From Agromyces cerinus (GTDB lineage: Bacteria > Actinomycetota > Actinomycetes > Actinomycetales > Microbacteriaceae), in assembly GCF_016907835.1 (NCBI RefSeq), contig NZ_JAFBCT010000001.1:3472001-3536000 (forward strand): DNA of 64,000 nt. The letters are read 5' to 3'. The translations under genes and the position numbers were made by a program. Below, piece after piece: positions 1 to 9,488 of this stretch (position 1 is the first letter of the stretch; every line of letters begins with the position of its first letter). The notes beneath the pieces were generated by a model that had not been told where the DNA came from, searched no databases, and saw only the letters and a program-made list of their open reading frames with translations.

Positions 1-744
1 CGACTCGATCTGGGTCGTGAGCGGGTTCCAGGCGAGGCCGAGCGACTCGACGAACTCGCGGGAGACCTCGGGCCACGAGACATCCGGTGCCGCGACGACG
101 TGCGCCGAGAACGTGCCGGTCGCGCCCGAGAACTTGCCGAGGTACTCGGTCGCCTCGATCTGGCGCTCGATGCGGCGCAGGCGGTACGCGAAGACCGCGA
201 GCTCCTTGCCCATGGTCGACGGCGTCGCCGGCTGGCCGTGGGTGCGCGAGAGCATCGAGGCGTCGCGGTGCTCGCGGGCGAGGGCCTCGATCGTCTCGAT
301 GACGCCGCGGTACTTCGGAAGCCACACGTCGCGCACGGCGTCGCGCACGGTGATCGCGTACGAGAGGTTGTTGATGTCTTCACTCGTGCACGCGAAGTGC
401 GTGAGCTCGGCGATCGCATCGAGGCCGAGGTCGCTGAGGCGGCGGCGCACGTAGTACTCGACGGCCTTGACGTCGTGCCGGGTGGTGGCCTCGAGGCCTG
501 CGAGCTCGTCGATGTCGGCCTGGCCGAAGTCGGCGACGACCTGGCGCAGGCTCGCCTTCTGGTGGTCGGAGAGCGGCGAGGAGCCGAAGAAGCCGCGGTC
601 GGTCTGGGCGATGAGCCACTCGACCTCGACGTGCACGCGCGCCCGGTTGAGGCCGGCCTCGGAGAGGTGCTCGCCGAGCTCTCCGACCGCCGAGCGGTAG
701 CGACCGTCGAGGGGGCTGAGCGGCTGGGGAGGCAGCGAAGTCAT
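1..744 (-). CDS. purB: adenylosuccinate lyase PurB, N-terminal 248 residues (cut by window edge)
   Basis: PurB cleaves SAICAR and adenylosuccinate, releasing fumarate, in de novo AMP synthesis in the cytoplasm. The frame is open from the ATG at 744 to the window edge, so the C-terminal part is missing. Fumarase/aspartase-superfamily signatures are visible: a TSEDINN segment near residues 120-126 and SRTHGQPATPS near 167-177, the latter holding the catalytic histidine of the family. The opening PLSPLDGRY is characteristic of the long PurB subtype (about 460 residues). The start codon overlaps the stop of the upstream phosphatase gene as ATGA, which implies translational coupling. Identification is firm; only the missing end is unknown. 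Confidence 0.93.
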   Translation of the reverse strand, partial: MTSLPPQPLSPLDGRYRSAVGELGEHLSEAGLNRARVHVEVEWLIAQTDRGFFGSSPLSDHQKASLRQVVADFGQADIDELAGLEATTRHDVKAVEYYVRRRLSDLGLDAIAELTHFACTSEDINNLSYAITVRDAVRDVWLPKYRGVIETIEALAREHRDASMLSRTHGQPATPSTMGKELAVFAYRLRRIERQIEATEYLGKFSGATGTFSAHVVAAPDVSWPEVSREFVESLGLAWNPLTTQIES

Positions 745-1268
745 CGGATTCCTTGTCTGAGTGCTGGTGCGAGTTGCCGGAAGAGTGCCGACGTCGACCG
801 TTCAATCATCTCAAGGACTCGATCGAACATCGGTTCGTCGGAGTAATAGGGGTCGGGCACGTCCTGCAGCTCGGCCGAATCGGGCCCGAACTCGAGCAGC
901 ATCCGCACCTTCGCCTGCTCGGCCGCGCCCGGCGCCCAGTTGCGCAGGATCCGCGCCTGCCCGCGATCGAAGGCCACCACGAGGTCGAGCCGTGGAAAGT
1001 CGGTCGCCTCGAACTGGCGCGCCCGATGACCGCTCCCGTCATAGCCGGCGCGTTCGAGGGCAGCGACAGTACGCCGGTCGGCGGGTTCGCCGACATGCCA
1101 GTCGCCGGTCGCAGCGGACTCGATGGACAGGCGGTCGCCGAGCCCGGCGCGCTCGGCATGCGCGCGCAGCACGACCTCGGCCATCGGCGATCGGCAGATG
1201 TTGCCCGTGCACACGAATGACACCCGGAATGGAGGCGCGTCGTCCCCCGCGGAATCCGCTCGCGTCAT
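741..1268 (-). CDS. low-molecular-weight protein tyrosine phosphatase
   Basis: This 175-residue protein removes phosphate from phosphotyrosine. The P-loop C-x5-R-S is present as CTGNICRS at residues 20-27, and the general-acid loop as DPYY with Asp139. Both are hallmarks of the LMW-PTP family, whose usual length is about 150-165 residues; the extra length here is an acidic N-terminus. I chose the ATG at 1268 because a CACAAT hexamer lies 7 bases upstream, resembling the leaderless arrangement common in this window. In-frame ATGs at 1277 and 1289 are alternatives. The gene is translationally coupled to purB and divergent from the kinase gene at 1365. Its substrate cannot be told from the sequence. 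Confidence 0.88.
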   Translation of the reverse strand: MTRADSAGDDAPPFRVSFVCTGNICRSPMAEVVLRAHAERAGLGDRLSIESAATGDWHVGEPADRRTVAALERAGYDGSGHRARQFEATDFPRLDLVVAFDRGQARILRNWAPGAAEQAKVRMLLEFGPDSAELQDVPDPYYSDEPMFDRVLEMIERSTSALFRQLAPALRQGIR

Positions 1269-1364
1269 GGGTTCCATTGTGGACGACATCGGGCCATCGC
1301 ACAGCACCAGTTCGGGGGCGGTACGCTGGGCGGTCGAGCGAGGAGAGCAGACGGGGAGGGCGCG

Positions 1365-2264
1365 ATGACGGATGCCCCCGAGCCCGATATCCCCGTCGAC
1401 GAGGCGCTCGCCCGGGCGCTCGTGGCGGCGCAGCACCCCGACCTCGCTGCGCCGATCGAGCTGGTTGCGAACGGATGGGACAACGCGATGTTCCGCCTCG
1501 GCGAGCACCACCTGGTGCGGTTGCCGCGGCGCACGATCGCCGCCGGTCTCGTGCTGCACGAGCAGCGCTGGCTGCCCGAGATCGCCTCGCGCGTCACCGT
1601 GCCGGTGCCGGCACCCGTGCGGATCGGCCGCCCGGCTCCCGAACTCGGGTTCGACTTCCCGTGGAGCATCCTGCCGTGGTTCGACGGGGTGAGTGCGGCT
1701 GACGTGGAGCCCCCTGCGCGAGCCGCCGCTGCGGCGTCGCTGGCGGCATTCGTCGCGGAACTCGGCGTCCCCGCGCCTGCAGGAGCACCGGCCAACCCCT
1801 ATCGCGGCGTGCCGCTCGCCGAGCGCGACGAAGTCGTGCAGGGAAGGTTCGAGCGCGGACTCGCGGCGGAACCCGAAAAAATCGAGGCGCTCCGCGCCAT
1901 CTGGAACCGTGGACTGGCCGCGGCGGAATGGTCGGGCCCGCCGGTGTGGCTGCACGGCGACCTGCATCCGGCGAACCTCGTGCTCGCGACATCCGGTGAC
2001 CTGGCCGCGGTCGTCGACTTCGGCGATGTCTGCGCCGGCGACCCGGCCGGCGATCTCGCCACGGCCTGGCTCACCTTCGATGCCCCGGCGCGCGCGATCT
2101 TCCGCGCCGAGGTCGACCGGCTTCGGGCGACGGATGACGCGATGTGGGACCGCGCCCGCGGCTGGGCGCTCGTGCTCGGCACCGCGATCGTCGACACGAT
2201 CGGCACCGGAGGGCGTCTCGGCCGGGTCGGCGTGCACGCGCTCGACGCGGTGCTCGCCGACTGA
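1365..2264 (+). CDS. aminoglycoside/macrolide phosphotransferase-family kinase
   Basis: The 299-residue protein has the APH/choline-kinase fold. Visible are a Brenner-type catalytic loop HGDLHPANL at residues 197-205, with Asp199 as the expected base, and a VDFGD metal-binding motif with Asp218, followed by PAGDLATAW. These match small-molecule phosphotransferases of the APH superfamily (COG3173). The real substrate is unknown; many chromosomal members do not confer resistance. A -10 box TACGCT lies at 1322-1327, and a purine-rich GGGGAGGG ribosome binding site precedes the ATG. The gene stands alone and is divergent from the phosphatase gene. Confidence 0.83.
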   Translation: MTDAPEPDIPVDEALARALVAAQHPDLAAPIELVANGWDNAMFRLGEHHLVRLPRRTIAAGLVLHEQRWLPEIASRVTVPVPAPVRIGRPAPELGFDFPWSILPWFDGVSAADVEPPARAAAAASLAAFVAELGVPAPAGAPANPYRGVPLAERDEVVQGRFERGLAAEPEKIEALRAIWNRGLAAAEWSGPPVWLHGDLHPANLVLATSGDLAAVVDFGDVCAGDPAGDLATAWLTFDAPARAIFRAEVDRLRATDDAMWDRARGWALVLGTAIVDTIGTGGRLGRVGVHALDAVLAD

Positions 2265-2363
2265 GACGGTCACTCCTCCTGCACAGGCACGGTATTCGTC
2301 GCCGGGCTCACCGCCTGGCCGCCGTCGACTCCGGCGATTTCGCGGTTCGGTGACACTCGTCGC

Positions 2364-2729
2364 ATGCTCGATTCCGACCCGTACGCGCTTCCCCTGAAGG
2401 GCACCGCTGTCTCGCAGGAACGCATCGACGACGCCGGCGCCCACCTGCTCATGCTCCGGTCGCTGCTCGCCGAGGTGAACGAGTCCGTGCATCGGTTGGT
2501 GCCACCATCCAGCGGAGCCTGGCGATCGTCGGCGGCAGACGGGTACGTGCGAGGTCTCGACGACCTCCGCGCCCGTGTACTCGCGGCCCGTGACGGGCTC
2601 GTCGACGCCGAGAGCGCGCTCGTCGACCGCATCCGACGCATGGAGCACCAGCTCGACCTGCAACGCGCCGCGTTGGGCGACCAGCACGTGCAGATCACGC
2701 GAAGCGATGCATCGTGGACGACTCGCTGA
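2364..2729 (+). CDS. small helical WXG100-like protein
   Basis: This 121-residue protein of unknown function is predicted to be all helical and hydrophilic. Residues 25-110 contain two long amphipathic helices separated by a turn around Gly51-Trp53, followed by SSAADGYVRGLDDL. The spacing recalls ESX/WXG100 secretion partners, but the exact W-x-G is replaced by W-R-S, so membership is inferred from shape only. No signal peptide is visible. The ATG is preceded by GACACT at 6 bases, a weak leaderless-type -10. The gene overlaps the next CDS by 16 bases, so the two are co-expressed. I cannot assign a biochemical role. Confidence 0.6.
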   Translation: MLDSDPYALPLKGTAVSQERIDDAGAHLLMLRSLLAEVNESVHRLVPPSSGAWRSSAADGYVRGLDDLRARVLAARDGLVDAESALVDRIRRMEHQLDLQRAALGDQHVQITRSDASWTTR

Positions 2730-4243
2730 CGGTCAGCGGCGGCGGGTCGACCTCCGTCGCGACCGACGAACTGTTCGCCGACGCCTCCCGTCTCGGCGCC
2801 ACCGAAGCGGTCGTGGCGGAGTGGCGCGAACGCGCCCGGGTCATCAGCCGTGGCCTCATCGAACTCGACCTCTCGGAACCCTCGGCCGGCACCTCCGACC
2901 TCTCTTCACCGACATGGGGCATCGCGAACGCCAGTGCACGCCTGTACGAGGCCACGCAGTACGCCGGGCGACTGCGTGAGGCGTTGATCGAGAGCGCCGA
3001 GCGCTACGGTGCGGCCGAAGGCGTCGTCGAGGCGCTCTGGCGAGTCGCCGGCGGCTCGCTGGCGTGGCTCCTGGGCGGCGTGGCAGTGCTCCCCTCGACG
3101 TTGATCGCTGGTGGTGTGGTGGCGGGCGCGATCGCCGGCGCGAAGGCACTCGGCTGGCACGTCCCGGCCGAGACGTGGCTCGCCCAACAGCAGGGCATGC
3201 TCTCCGCCCCTGCGTTCGTACGCGCGGTCTGCACCGCAGCGGACTCGGCTGACGAAATCGTCGCCGGCGGGCTCCGAGTGCCGCAGGGGCTCGCTGTCGC
3301 CGCGGGTGCCGAGATCCGCGCGCCCGAGGCCGCGTCGCTGCTCCTCGGCGCCACGGGGCTGGTCGGCGCCGCGTTCGGCAGCAAAGTGCTCGTCGACGGG
3401 CCGGTGAGTGTGAAGCGAGAACGCCGAGACGGGCGTGCAGATCATCGTGCTGCCGGTCGGACTGCCCTCGCCGACGGGCAACCGTTCGGCGCCCCGGTCT
3501 CCGCCCCCACCGGCATCGCCGACCTCGTCGACCGCATCCCGACCTCCGACGCCGACGCGCAGATCCGGGTGGAGCGCTACGGCGAGGCGTCCGATCCGCG
3601 ATGGGTCGTCTACATCGGCGGCACGGTCGACTTCACCACGACGGCCGGTGCCGAGACGAACGACATGACGAGCAACGTGCACGGCATCGCCGACGACTCG
3701 GCCATCGATGCGCTGCGCCTCGCCGGCGCGGACTCGGCGGCGGTCGACCGGGCGGCCCGCCTGGCGCTCGCGGAGGCCGGGGCGAAGCCGGGCGACCCGA
3801 TCGTGCCGATCGGGTACTCGGGCGGTGGTGCCGCCGCCGCAGGCCTCGCAGCAGACCCCGAACTGAACGTCGTCGCGGTCGTGAGCGCCGGCGGCCCGGT
3901 CGCCTCCGCCGAGCTCCCCGAGGGCACGCCCCTGCTCTCGATCGAGCACGAGGAGGACCTCGTTCCCGCGACCGGTGGATGGGGGCACCCGTCGCCCGAC
4001 CGCCTCACCGTCTCACGGAGCGTGCTCGAGGCGGGTGCCGAGTACGACGCCGCGGTGCCGGCCCACGAGCTGTTCCGCTACCGGCAGACCGCGGCGCTCA
4101 TCGACGCCTCGGAGGAGGAGCGACTCGTGGCGTTCCGCGAGCAGGTCGCCCGGTTCACCGGCGACGGGTCGGGCGAGATGAGTCGGTGGGTCGCGACCCG
4201 CGAGCTCAGCCCTTCGACACCGGTCGAAGCACCAGGCCGATGA
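2714..4243 (+). CDS. WXG-associated membrane protein with C-terminal serine-hydrolase domain
   Basis: This 509-residue protein starts at a GTG inside the end of the preceding gene. Residues 15-110 are helical and resemble the small upstream protein. Residues 110-150 form one or two Gly/Ala-rich membrane segments, with another hydrophobic stretch at about 205-225. Residues 270-480 look like an alpha/beta hydrolase: nucleophile elbow GYSGGG with Ser369, a candidate acid at Asp415 in EHEEDLVP, and candidate histidines His425 and His451. Such helical-plus-hydrolase designs are known in actinobacterial ESX-associated and PE-PPE-type lipases. No family name can be assigned with certainty. The 3' end overlaps the convergent gene at 4206 by 38 bases. 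Confidence 0.66.
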   Translation: MDDSLTVSGGGSTSVATDELFADASRLGATEAVVAEWRERARVISRGLIELDLSEPSAGTSDLSSPTWGIANASARLYEATQYAGRLREALIESAERYGAAEGVVEALWRVAGGSLAWLLGGVAVLPSTLIAGGVVAGAIAGAKALGWHVPAETWLAQQQGMLSAPAFVRAVCTAADSADEIVAGGLRVPQGLAVAAGAEIRAPEAASLLLGATGLVGAAFGSKVLVDGPVSVKRERRDGRADHRAAGRTALADGQPFGAPVSAPTGIADLVDRIPTSDADAQIRVERYGEASDPRWVVYIGGTVDFTTTAGAETNDMTSNVHGIADDSAIDALRLAGADSAAVDRAARLALAEAGAKPGDPIVPIGYSGGGAAAAGLAADPELNVVAVVSAGGPVASAELPEGTPLLSIEHEEDLVPATGGWGHPSPDRLTVSRSVLEAGAEYDAAVPAHELFRYRQTAALIDASEEERLVAFREQVARFTGDGSGEMSRWVATRELSPSTPVEAPGR

Positions 4244-4592
4244 GCCAGCTGATGAGACCGAGCACCAGTGCGCCGAGCACACCCCACCAGAAGCTCTCGA
4301 CCACGAGGCCGAAGCCCATGAGGTCGCTGATCCAGTCGACGAGCAGCAGCAGGAGCCCGTTGACGATGAACGAGATGAGGCCGAGCGTCAGCACGTACAG
4401 CGGGAATGCGACGATCCTGATGAAGTTGCCGATGATGGCGTTCACGAGGCCGAAGATGAGCGCGACGAGCAGGTAGGTGAGCACCGTCGCGAGCTGGGTG
4501 TCCTCGTAGGGCACGACGCTGACGCCCGACACGATGAGTGTCGTGAGCCAGAGGGCGAGCGCGATGACGATGACCTTGACGATGAACCGCAT
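4206..4592 (-). CDS. 4-TM phage-holin-superfamily IV membrane protein
   Basis: The 128-residue protein is almost entirely hydrophobic with four predicted transmembrane helices: residues about 4-24, 36-58, 62-85 and 98-122. Hydrophobicity pattern and length match the PF04020-type family (YvlD-like, named phage holin 4_2 but usually chromosomal). No lysis genes or phage genes are nearby, so a phage role is unlikely. The ATG at 4592 is preceded by CAGAGT at 6 bases, a degenerate leaderless-type -10. It is divergent from the aminotransferase gene and overlaps the hydrolase gene tail to tail. Confidence 0.78.
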   Translation of the reverse strand: MRFIVKVIVIALALWLTTLIVSGVSVVPYEDTQLATVLTYLLVALIFGLVNAIIGNFIRIVAFPLYVLTLGLISFIVNGLLLLLVDWISDLMGFGLVVESFWWGVLGALVLGLISWLIGLVLRPVSKG

Positions 4593-4632
4593 GCGTCCAC
4601 TCTGTCAGACGGGCCAGCTGGGAGCGAAGGAG

Positions 4633-4638
4633 TACGGT
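4633..4638 (+). promoter_or_regulatory. leaderless-type -10 box of the aminotransferase gene
   Basis: TACGGT fits the actinobacterial -10 pattern TANNNT and lies 7 bases before GTG at 4646. That places the transcription start at or next to the start codon. Confidence 0.5.
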
Positions 4639-4645
4639 GGAAATC

Positions 4646-5767
4646 GTGACCGCACCGGAGCCCACGGGGGCGCGCGTACGCCTGCGCCCCGAGATCGCCG
4701 CCCTTCCGCCGTACCGACAGGGGCGCCCCGCGCCCGCCGACGGCTTCAAACTGTCGAGCAATGAGAACCCGTTCGGGCCGCTGCCCTCGGTCGTCGAGGT
4801 CGTCGCGACCGCCGCGCACGACATCAATCGGTACCCGGATGCCACGGCGCTCGCCCTTCGCGAGCGGCTCGCCGAGCGCTTCGGCGTGACGGCCGACGAG
4901 GTGCTCGTCGGCGCGGGTTCGGTCGCGCTCCTCGCGCAGTTCATCCTCGCGGCCGCCGCGCCCGGTGACGAGGTCGTCTACTCCTGGCGATCGTTCGAGG
5001 CCTACCCCGGTCTCGTCACGGTGGCGGGTGCCACGAGCGTGATGGTGCCGAACCGCGCCGACCACGGCCACGACCTCGACGCGATGGCCGCCGCGATCAC
5101 CGATCGCACCCGCGTCGTCATCGTGTGCACGCCGAACAACCCCACGGGGGTCGTCGTGACCGCGGCGGAGTTCGAGTCGTTCATGGCGAAGGTGCCCGCC
5201 GACCGGCTCGTGCTGCTCGACGAGGCGTACGCCGAGTTCGTGCGGGGCGACGGCAGCGCCGACGACGCCGTCGACGGCGCGACGCTCATCGGGCGCTACC
5301 CGAACCTCGTGGTGCTCCGCACCTTCTCGAAGGCCTACGGCCTCGCCGGCCTCCGTGTGGGCTACGCCATCGGCCCCGTCGAACTGCTCGACGCCGCCCG
5401 CGCCACGGCGATCCCCCTCGGAGTCACGGCTGCTGCGGCATCCGCTGCCATCGCCTCGCTCGAGCCGGTCGCAGAGGCCGAGCTGCTCGAGCGGGTCGGC
5501 GCGATCGCCGATCGGCGCGATCGCGTGCACGCGGCGCTCGTGGCGCAGGGCTGGCCGGTGCCGCCCGCGCGCAGCAACTTCGTCTGGCTGCCCGCCGGCG
5601 AGGCGACGACCGCAGTGGCCGAGCGTCTCTTCGACGCCGGAATCGTGACGCGCGCCTTCGCCCCCGACGGCATCCGCATCTCGATCGGCGAAGCGGAATC
5701 TGTGGACATCCTCCTCACGATTCTGGGTGAGCTTGTACCGGGCTCACAAGAAGGGCACCCGCAGTAG
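4646..5767 (+). CDS. hisC: histidinol-phosphate / aromatic amino acid aminotransferase
   Basis: This PLP-dependent fold-type I aminotransferase of 373 residues transfers amino groups to imidazole-acetol phosphate or to aromatic 2-oxoacids. SNENPFGP at residues 38-45, CTPNNPTG at 161-168, the PLP-contacting Asp192/Tyr195 in LDEAYAEF, and the Schiff-base Lys229 in SKAYGLAG are all intact. HisC and the aromatic aminotransferase Pat are hard to separate by eye. The lack of other his genes nearby and the adjacent 2-oxoacid dehydrogenase operon make a Pat-like role plausible. GTG 4646 was chosen because of the upstream TACGGT; GTG 4637, four bases after an AAGGAG, is the alternative. Confidence 0.87.
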   Translation: MTAPEPTGARVRLRPEIAALPPYRQGRPAPADGFKLSSNENPFGPLPSVVEVVATAAHDINRYPDATALALRERLAERFGVTADEVLVGAGSVALLAQFILAAAAPGDEVVYSWRSFEAYPGLVTVAGATSVMVPNRADHGHDLDAMAAAITDRTRVVIVCTPNNPTGVVVTAAEFESFMAKVPADRLVLLDEAYAEFVRGDGSADDAVDGATLIGRYPNLVVLRTFSKAYGLAGLRVGYAIGPVELLDAARATAIPLGVTAAAASAAIASLEPVAEAELLERVGAIADRRDRVHAALVAQGWPVPPARSNFVWLPAGEATTAVAERLFDAGIVTRAFAPDGIRISIGEAESVDILLTILGELVPGSQEGHPQ

Positions 5768-5771
5768 CGGG

Positions 5772-5777
5772 TAGCGT
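5772..5777 (+). promoter_or_regulatory. leaderless-type -10 box of the E1alpha gene
   Basis: TAGCGT lies exactly 6 bases upstream of the GTG start at 5784, immediately after the aminotransferase stop. The dehydrogenase operon therefore probably has its own leaderless promoter. Confidence 0.5.
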
Positions 5778-5783
5778 GGAACG

Positions 5784-6926
5784 GTGGCAGCCCGCGAAAG
5801 AGAGTTCACCGCGCCGACGGTCCAGCTCCTGACCCATGAGGGCGAACTTCGTCCCTCCCCCGAGGCCGAGGCCTATCTCCCGCTCGTCGAGGCGTTGAGC
5901 GACGCCGAGTTGCAGCGCTTCTACCGCGACATGGCGGTCTCGCGCCGCATCGACGTCGCCGGCGCGAACCTGCAGCGGCAGGGCCAGCTCGCCCTGTGGG
6001 TGCCGAGTCACGGGCAGGAGGCCGCGCAGGTGGGTTCGGCGCACGCCGCCCGCCCGCAGGACCATCTGTTCCCGTCGTACCGCGAGCACATCGTCGGCAT
6101 GATCCGCGGGCTCGATCTCGCGCGCATCTTCGCGTTGCTGCGCGGCGCCACCCTCGGCGGGTGGAACCCTGAGGAGAACGGCAACTTCCACCTCTACACG
6201 CTCGTGCTCGCGTCGCAGACGCTGCACGCGACCGGGTACGCGATGGGCCTCCAGTTCGACGGTGCGACCGCGACGGGCGACCCCGAGACGGATGCCGCGG
6301 TGCTCGTGTACTACGGCGACGGCTCGACCTCGCAGGGCGACGCGAACGAGGCGCTCGTCTTCGCATCGAGCTACCAGACGCCGCAGGTCTTCTTCATCCA
6401 GAACAACCAGTGGGCGATCTCGGTGCCGGTCGCGCGGCAGTCGCGCAGCCCGTTGTCGCTGCGCGGCGGCGGCTTCGGCATGCCGGGCGTGCGCGTCGAC
6501 GGCAACGACGTGCTCGCGAGCTACGCGGTCACCCGCCAGTCGCTCGAGGAGGCGCGCGCGGGCGACGGCCCCAGCCTCATCGAGGCCGTGACGTACCGCA
6601 TGGGCGCCCACACCACCGCCGACGACCCCACGAAGTACCGCACCGACGACGAGGTGGCCTACTGGGAGGCGCGCGACCCGATCACGCGCTACCGCACGTG
6701 GCTCGAGGGCCGCGGGGCATCCGCTTCGTTCTTCGCCGACGTCGACGCCGAGGCGAACGACATCGCCGCGGACCTGCGTCGCCGCGCCCTCGAACTGCAG
6801 GCGCCGACGCGCGAGGCGATCTTCGAGCACGTCTACAGCGAGCCGCACCCCCTCATGGTCGAGCAGGCCGCATGGCTCGAGAACTTCGAGACCTCGTTCG
6901 AGAACCCGGAAGGGGGCGCAGCATGA
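5784..6926 (+). CDS. bkdA: 2-oxoacid (branched-chain/pyruvate) dehydrogenase E1 component, alpha subunit
   Basis: This 380-residue subunit binds thiamine diphosphate and decarboxylates the 2-oxoacid. The ThDP motif begins GDGSTSQGDANEA at 178-190 and closes with QNN at 206-208. A serine-containing phosphorylation-loop-like region with SYREH follows the family pattern. Actinobacteria usually run pyruvate through the homodimeric AceE enzyme, so this alpha2beta2 type is more likely a branched-chain 2-oxoacid dehydrogenase, but pyruvate specificity cannot be excluded. The gene starts with GTG behind a leaderless-type -10 and overlaps the beta-subunit gene as ATGA. No E3 (lipoamide dehydrogenase) gene lies in this window. 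Confidence 0.9.
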   Translation: MAAREREFTAPTVQLLTHEGELRPSPEAEAYLPLVEALSDAELQRFYRDMAVSRRIDVAGANLQRQGQLALWVPSHGQEAAQVGSAHAARPQDHLFPSYREHIVGMIRGLDLARIFALLRGATLGGWNPEENGNFHLYTLVLASQTLHATGYAMGLQFDGATATGDPETDAAVLVYYGDGSTSQGDANEALVFASSYQTPQVFFIQNNQWAISVPVARQSRSPLSLRGGGFGMPGVRVDGNDVLASYAVTRQSLEEARAGDGPSLIEAVTYRMGAHTTADDPTKYRTDDEVAYWEARDPITRYRTWLEGRGASASFFADVDAEANDIAADLRRRALELQAPTREAIFEHVYSEPHPLMVEQAAWLENFETSFENPEGGAA

Positions 6927-7981
6927 GCGCCCGCACCGAAGAGGAGAACCACGTGACGGATGTCGCGAGCGACACGCCCTCGACCGGCGAGGCTCCCGTG
7001 CGCGGCGTGCAGACGCTGTCGATGGCGAAGGCCATCAACGCCGGCCTTCGCGAGGCGCTCCGCGCCGACGAGAAGGTGCTGCTCATGGGCGAGGACATCG
7101 GCCCGCTCGGCGGCGTCTTCCGCGTGACTGAAGGGCTCTCCGCCGAGTTCGGCGAGCAGCGCATCCTCGACACGCCGCTCGCCGAGTCGGCCATCGTCGG
7201 CACCGCGATCGGCCTCGCGATGCGCGGCTACCGCCCGGTCATCGAGATCCAGTTCGACGGCTTCATCTTCCCCGCGTTCGACCAGATCACCACCCAGCTC
7301 GCGCGCCAGACGGTGCGCCACGACGGCTCCCTCTCGATGCCCGTCGTGATCCGGGTGCCCTACGGCGGCCACATCGGCTCGATCGAGCACCATCAAGAGA
7401 GCCCCGAGGCGTACTTCGCGCACACCCCGGGCCTGCGCGTGGTGAGCCCGTCGAACCCGCACGACGCCTACTGGATGATCCAGGAGGCGATCCGCTCCGA
7501 CGACCCAGTGCTGTTCTTCGAGCCGAAGAGCCGCTACTGGCCGAAGGGTCCGGTCGACCTCGACCACGCCGGCCTGCCGCTGCACGCGAGCCGCGTCATG
7601 CGCCAGGGCACCGATGTCACGGTGGTCGGCCACGGCGCGATGATCGCGACGCTGCTGCAGGCGGCCGACATCGCCGCCACCGAGGGGCGCAGCATCGAGG
7701 TCGTCGACCTCCGCTCGCTCTCCCCCATCGACTACGGGCCCCTGCTCGACTCGGTGCACCGCACCGGGCGCCTCGTCGTCGCCCAGGAGGCGTACGGCAA
7801 CGTCTCGGTCGGCTCCGAGATCGCGGCGACGGTGGCCGAGCGGGCGTTCTACTCGCTCGAGGCGCCGGTGCTGCGCGTGTCGGGCTTCGACACGCCCTTC
7901 CCGCCTGCCGCGCTCGAGACCGAGTACCTGCCGAGTCCCGACCGAGTGCTCGAGGCGGTCGACCGAGCCCTGGCGTATTGA
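6923..7981 (+). CDS. bkdB: 2-oxoacid dehydrogenase E1 component, beta subunit
   Basis: The beta subunit completes the ThDP site of the alpha2beta2 E1 enzyme. It opens the conserved domain with SMAKAINAGLREAL, followed by LMGEDIGPLGGVFR, DTPLAESAIVG and the QFDGFIFPAFDQI segment, then a transketolase C-terminal domain with VVDLRSLSPID. ATG 6923 is coupled to the alpha-subunit stop (ATGA) behind a GGAAGGGGG site. GTG 6953, preceded at 6 bases by GAGGAG, is a strong alternative that would give 342 residues, the usual family length. The extra N-terminal residues of the longer form are acidic and poorly conserved-looking. Confidence 0.9.
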   Translation: MSARTEEENHVTDVASDTPSTGEAPVRGVQTLSMAKAINAGLREALRADEKVLLMGEDIGPLGGVFRVTEGLSAEFGEQRILDTPLAESAIVGTAIGLAMRGYRPVIEIQFDGFIFPAFDQITTQLARQTVRHDGSLSMPVVIRVPYGGHIGSIEHHQESPEAYFAHTPGLRVVSPSNPHDAYWMIQEAIRSDDPVLFFEPKSRYWPKGPVDLDHAGLPLHASRVMRQGTDVTVVGHGAMIATLLQAADIAATEGRSIEVVDLRSLSPIDYGPLLDSVHRTGRLVVAQEAYGNVSVGSEIAATVAERAFYSLEAPVLRVSGFDTPFPPAALETEYLPSPDRVLEAVDRALAY

Positions 7982-8048
7982 TCTGGCGCGCGGCGCGCGG
8001 ACATTGACATGACGATGACGGCATAGACCGACTGCGAGGGTAAAGAGT

Positions 8049-9479
8049 ATGAGCGAGATCCGATTCCCCCTCCCCGATGTCGGCGAGGGCCTCACCGAGG
8101 CCGAGATCGTGCAGTGGCGTGTCGCACCGGGCGATCGCATCAGCCTCGACCAGGTCTTCGTCGAGATCGAGACCGCGAAGTCGCTCGTCGAACTGCCGAG
8201 CGCGTTCGAGGGCGTCGTCTCCGAACTGCTCGTCGAAGAGGGCAACACGGTCGACGTGGGCACGCCGATCCTGGTGATCCAGACGGATGCCGCGGGGCTC
8301 GCCTCCGACGCCCCTGCCGTGCCGGCCGCGCCCGCATCGGGCACGGCCGAGACGCCGTCCGCTCCCGCGGCTCCTGCCGCAGCGACTCCTGCCGCACCGG
8401 CGCCCGTCGCCGACGCCGTCGAGGAGAGCGGCGCGGTGCTCGTCGGGCACGGCAGCTCCGGTCCTGCGGCGACGCGTCGCCGGCGGCACGTCACGCCCGA
8501 CGGGGCGCACGGGCGTCTCGCCGCCCCCACTCCCCCGCCTGCACCGGTGAGCACGGCTCCTGCGGCCGCAGCGAGTGCCGCGGCATCCGTCGCCGCCCCG
8601 TCGCGTCCGGCACCCCAGCTTCCGGTGATCGCGAAGCCGCCGATCCGCAAGCTCGCGAAGGACCTGGGAGTCGACCTCTCGCGCGTCGCACCCACCGGGC
8701 CGATCGGCGACATCACGCGCGACGACGTGATCCGCGAGGCGAGCCAGGCGAGCGTGTTCCGCAACATCCAGACGCCCGAGCGCCCCGAGGCCCGTGAGGA
8801 GCGCATCCCCGTCAAGGGCGTGCGCAAGGCGATCGCGAGCGCGATGGTGCAGAGCGCCTTCCAGGCGCCGCACGTCAGCGTCTTCGTCGACGTCGACGCG
8901 AGTCGCACGATGGAGTACCTCAAGCGACTGAAGGCCTCCCCCGACTACGCCGGGGTGCGCATCTCGCCGCTCCTCATCATGGCCAAGGCGATGATCTGGG
9001 CCGTGCGTCGAAACCCCACCGTCAACGCGCAGTGGACCGACACCGAGATCGTCGTCAAGAACTACGTGAACCTCGGCATCGCCGCGGCCACGCCGCGGGG
9101 CCTCATCGTGCCGAACGTCAAGGAGGCCCAGGCGATGACGATGGTCGAGCTCGCCACGGCGCTCGAGCAGCTCACGCTGACGGCGCGCGAGGGCAAGACG
9201 CAGCCCGCCGAGATGCAGAACGGCACGATCACGATCACGAACATCGGCGTCTTCGGCATGGACACCGGCACCCCGATCCTGAATCCGGGCGAGGTGGCGA
9301 TCATCGCGCTCGGCACGATCAAGCAGAAGCCGTGGGTCGTCGACGGCGAGGTGCGACCGCGATTCGTCACGACGATCGGCGCCTCGTTCGACCACCGCGT
9401 GGTCGACGGCGACGTGGCCTCGCGATTCCTCGCCGATGTCGCGTCGATCATCGAGGAGCCGGCGCTGCTGCTCGAGTAG
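8049..9479 (+). CDS. bkdC: dihydrolipoamide acyltransferase E2 of the 2-oxoacid dehydrogenase complex
   Basis: This 476-residue E2 core protein carries the acyl group from E1 to CoA. Domain order: one lipoyl domain (residues 1-78, lipoyl Lys44 in [11 protein letters not shown]), an Ala/Pro-rich flexible linker (85-195), a peripheral-subunit-binding domain (about 198-235, [13 protein letters not shown]), a second short linker and the acyltransferase catalytic domain (about 255-476) with the active-site His449 in DHRVVDG. A gap of about 67 bases separates it from E1beta. The AAAGAG site before the ATG is well placed. Substrate specificity follows that of the E1 and is not fixed by sequence here. 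Confidence 0.92.
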   Translation: MSEIRFPLPDVGEGLTEAEIVQWRVAPGDRISLDQVFVEIETAKSLVELPSAFEGVVSELLVEEGNTVDVGTPILVIQTDAAGLASDAPAVPAAPASGTAETPSAPAAPAAATPAAPAPVADAVEESGAVLVGHGSSGPAATRRRRHVTPDGAHGRLAAPTPPPAPVSTAPAAAASAAASVAAPSRPAPQLPVIAKPPIRKLAKDLGVDLSRVAPTGPIGDITRDDVIREASQASVFRNIQTPERPEAREERIPVKGVRKAIASAMVQSAFQAPHVSVFVDVDASRTMEYLKRLKASPDYAGVRISPLLIMAKAMIWAVRRNPTVNAQWTDTEIVVKNYVNLGIAAATPRGLIVPNVKEAQAMTMVELATALEQLTLTAREGKTQPAEMQNGTITITNIGVFGMDTGTPILNPGEVAIIALGTIKQKPWVVDGEVRPRFVTTIGASFDHRVVDGDVASRFLADVASIIEEPALLLE

Positions 9480-9488
9480 GCGTGGTCG

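Noticed and set aside
741..2687. 648-codon minus-strand frame containing the phosphatase
   Set aside because: Only the last 175 codons have family motifs; the rest is antisense to the kinase gene.
4206..4592. Prophage holin
   Set aside because: The protein matches a chromosomal family merely named after holins; no phage gene is nearby.
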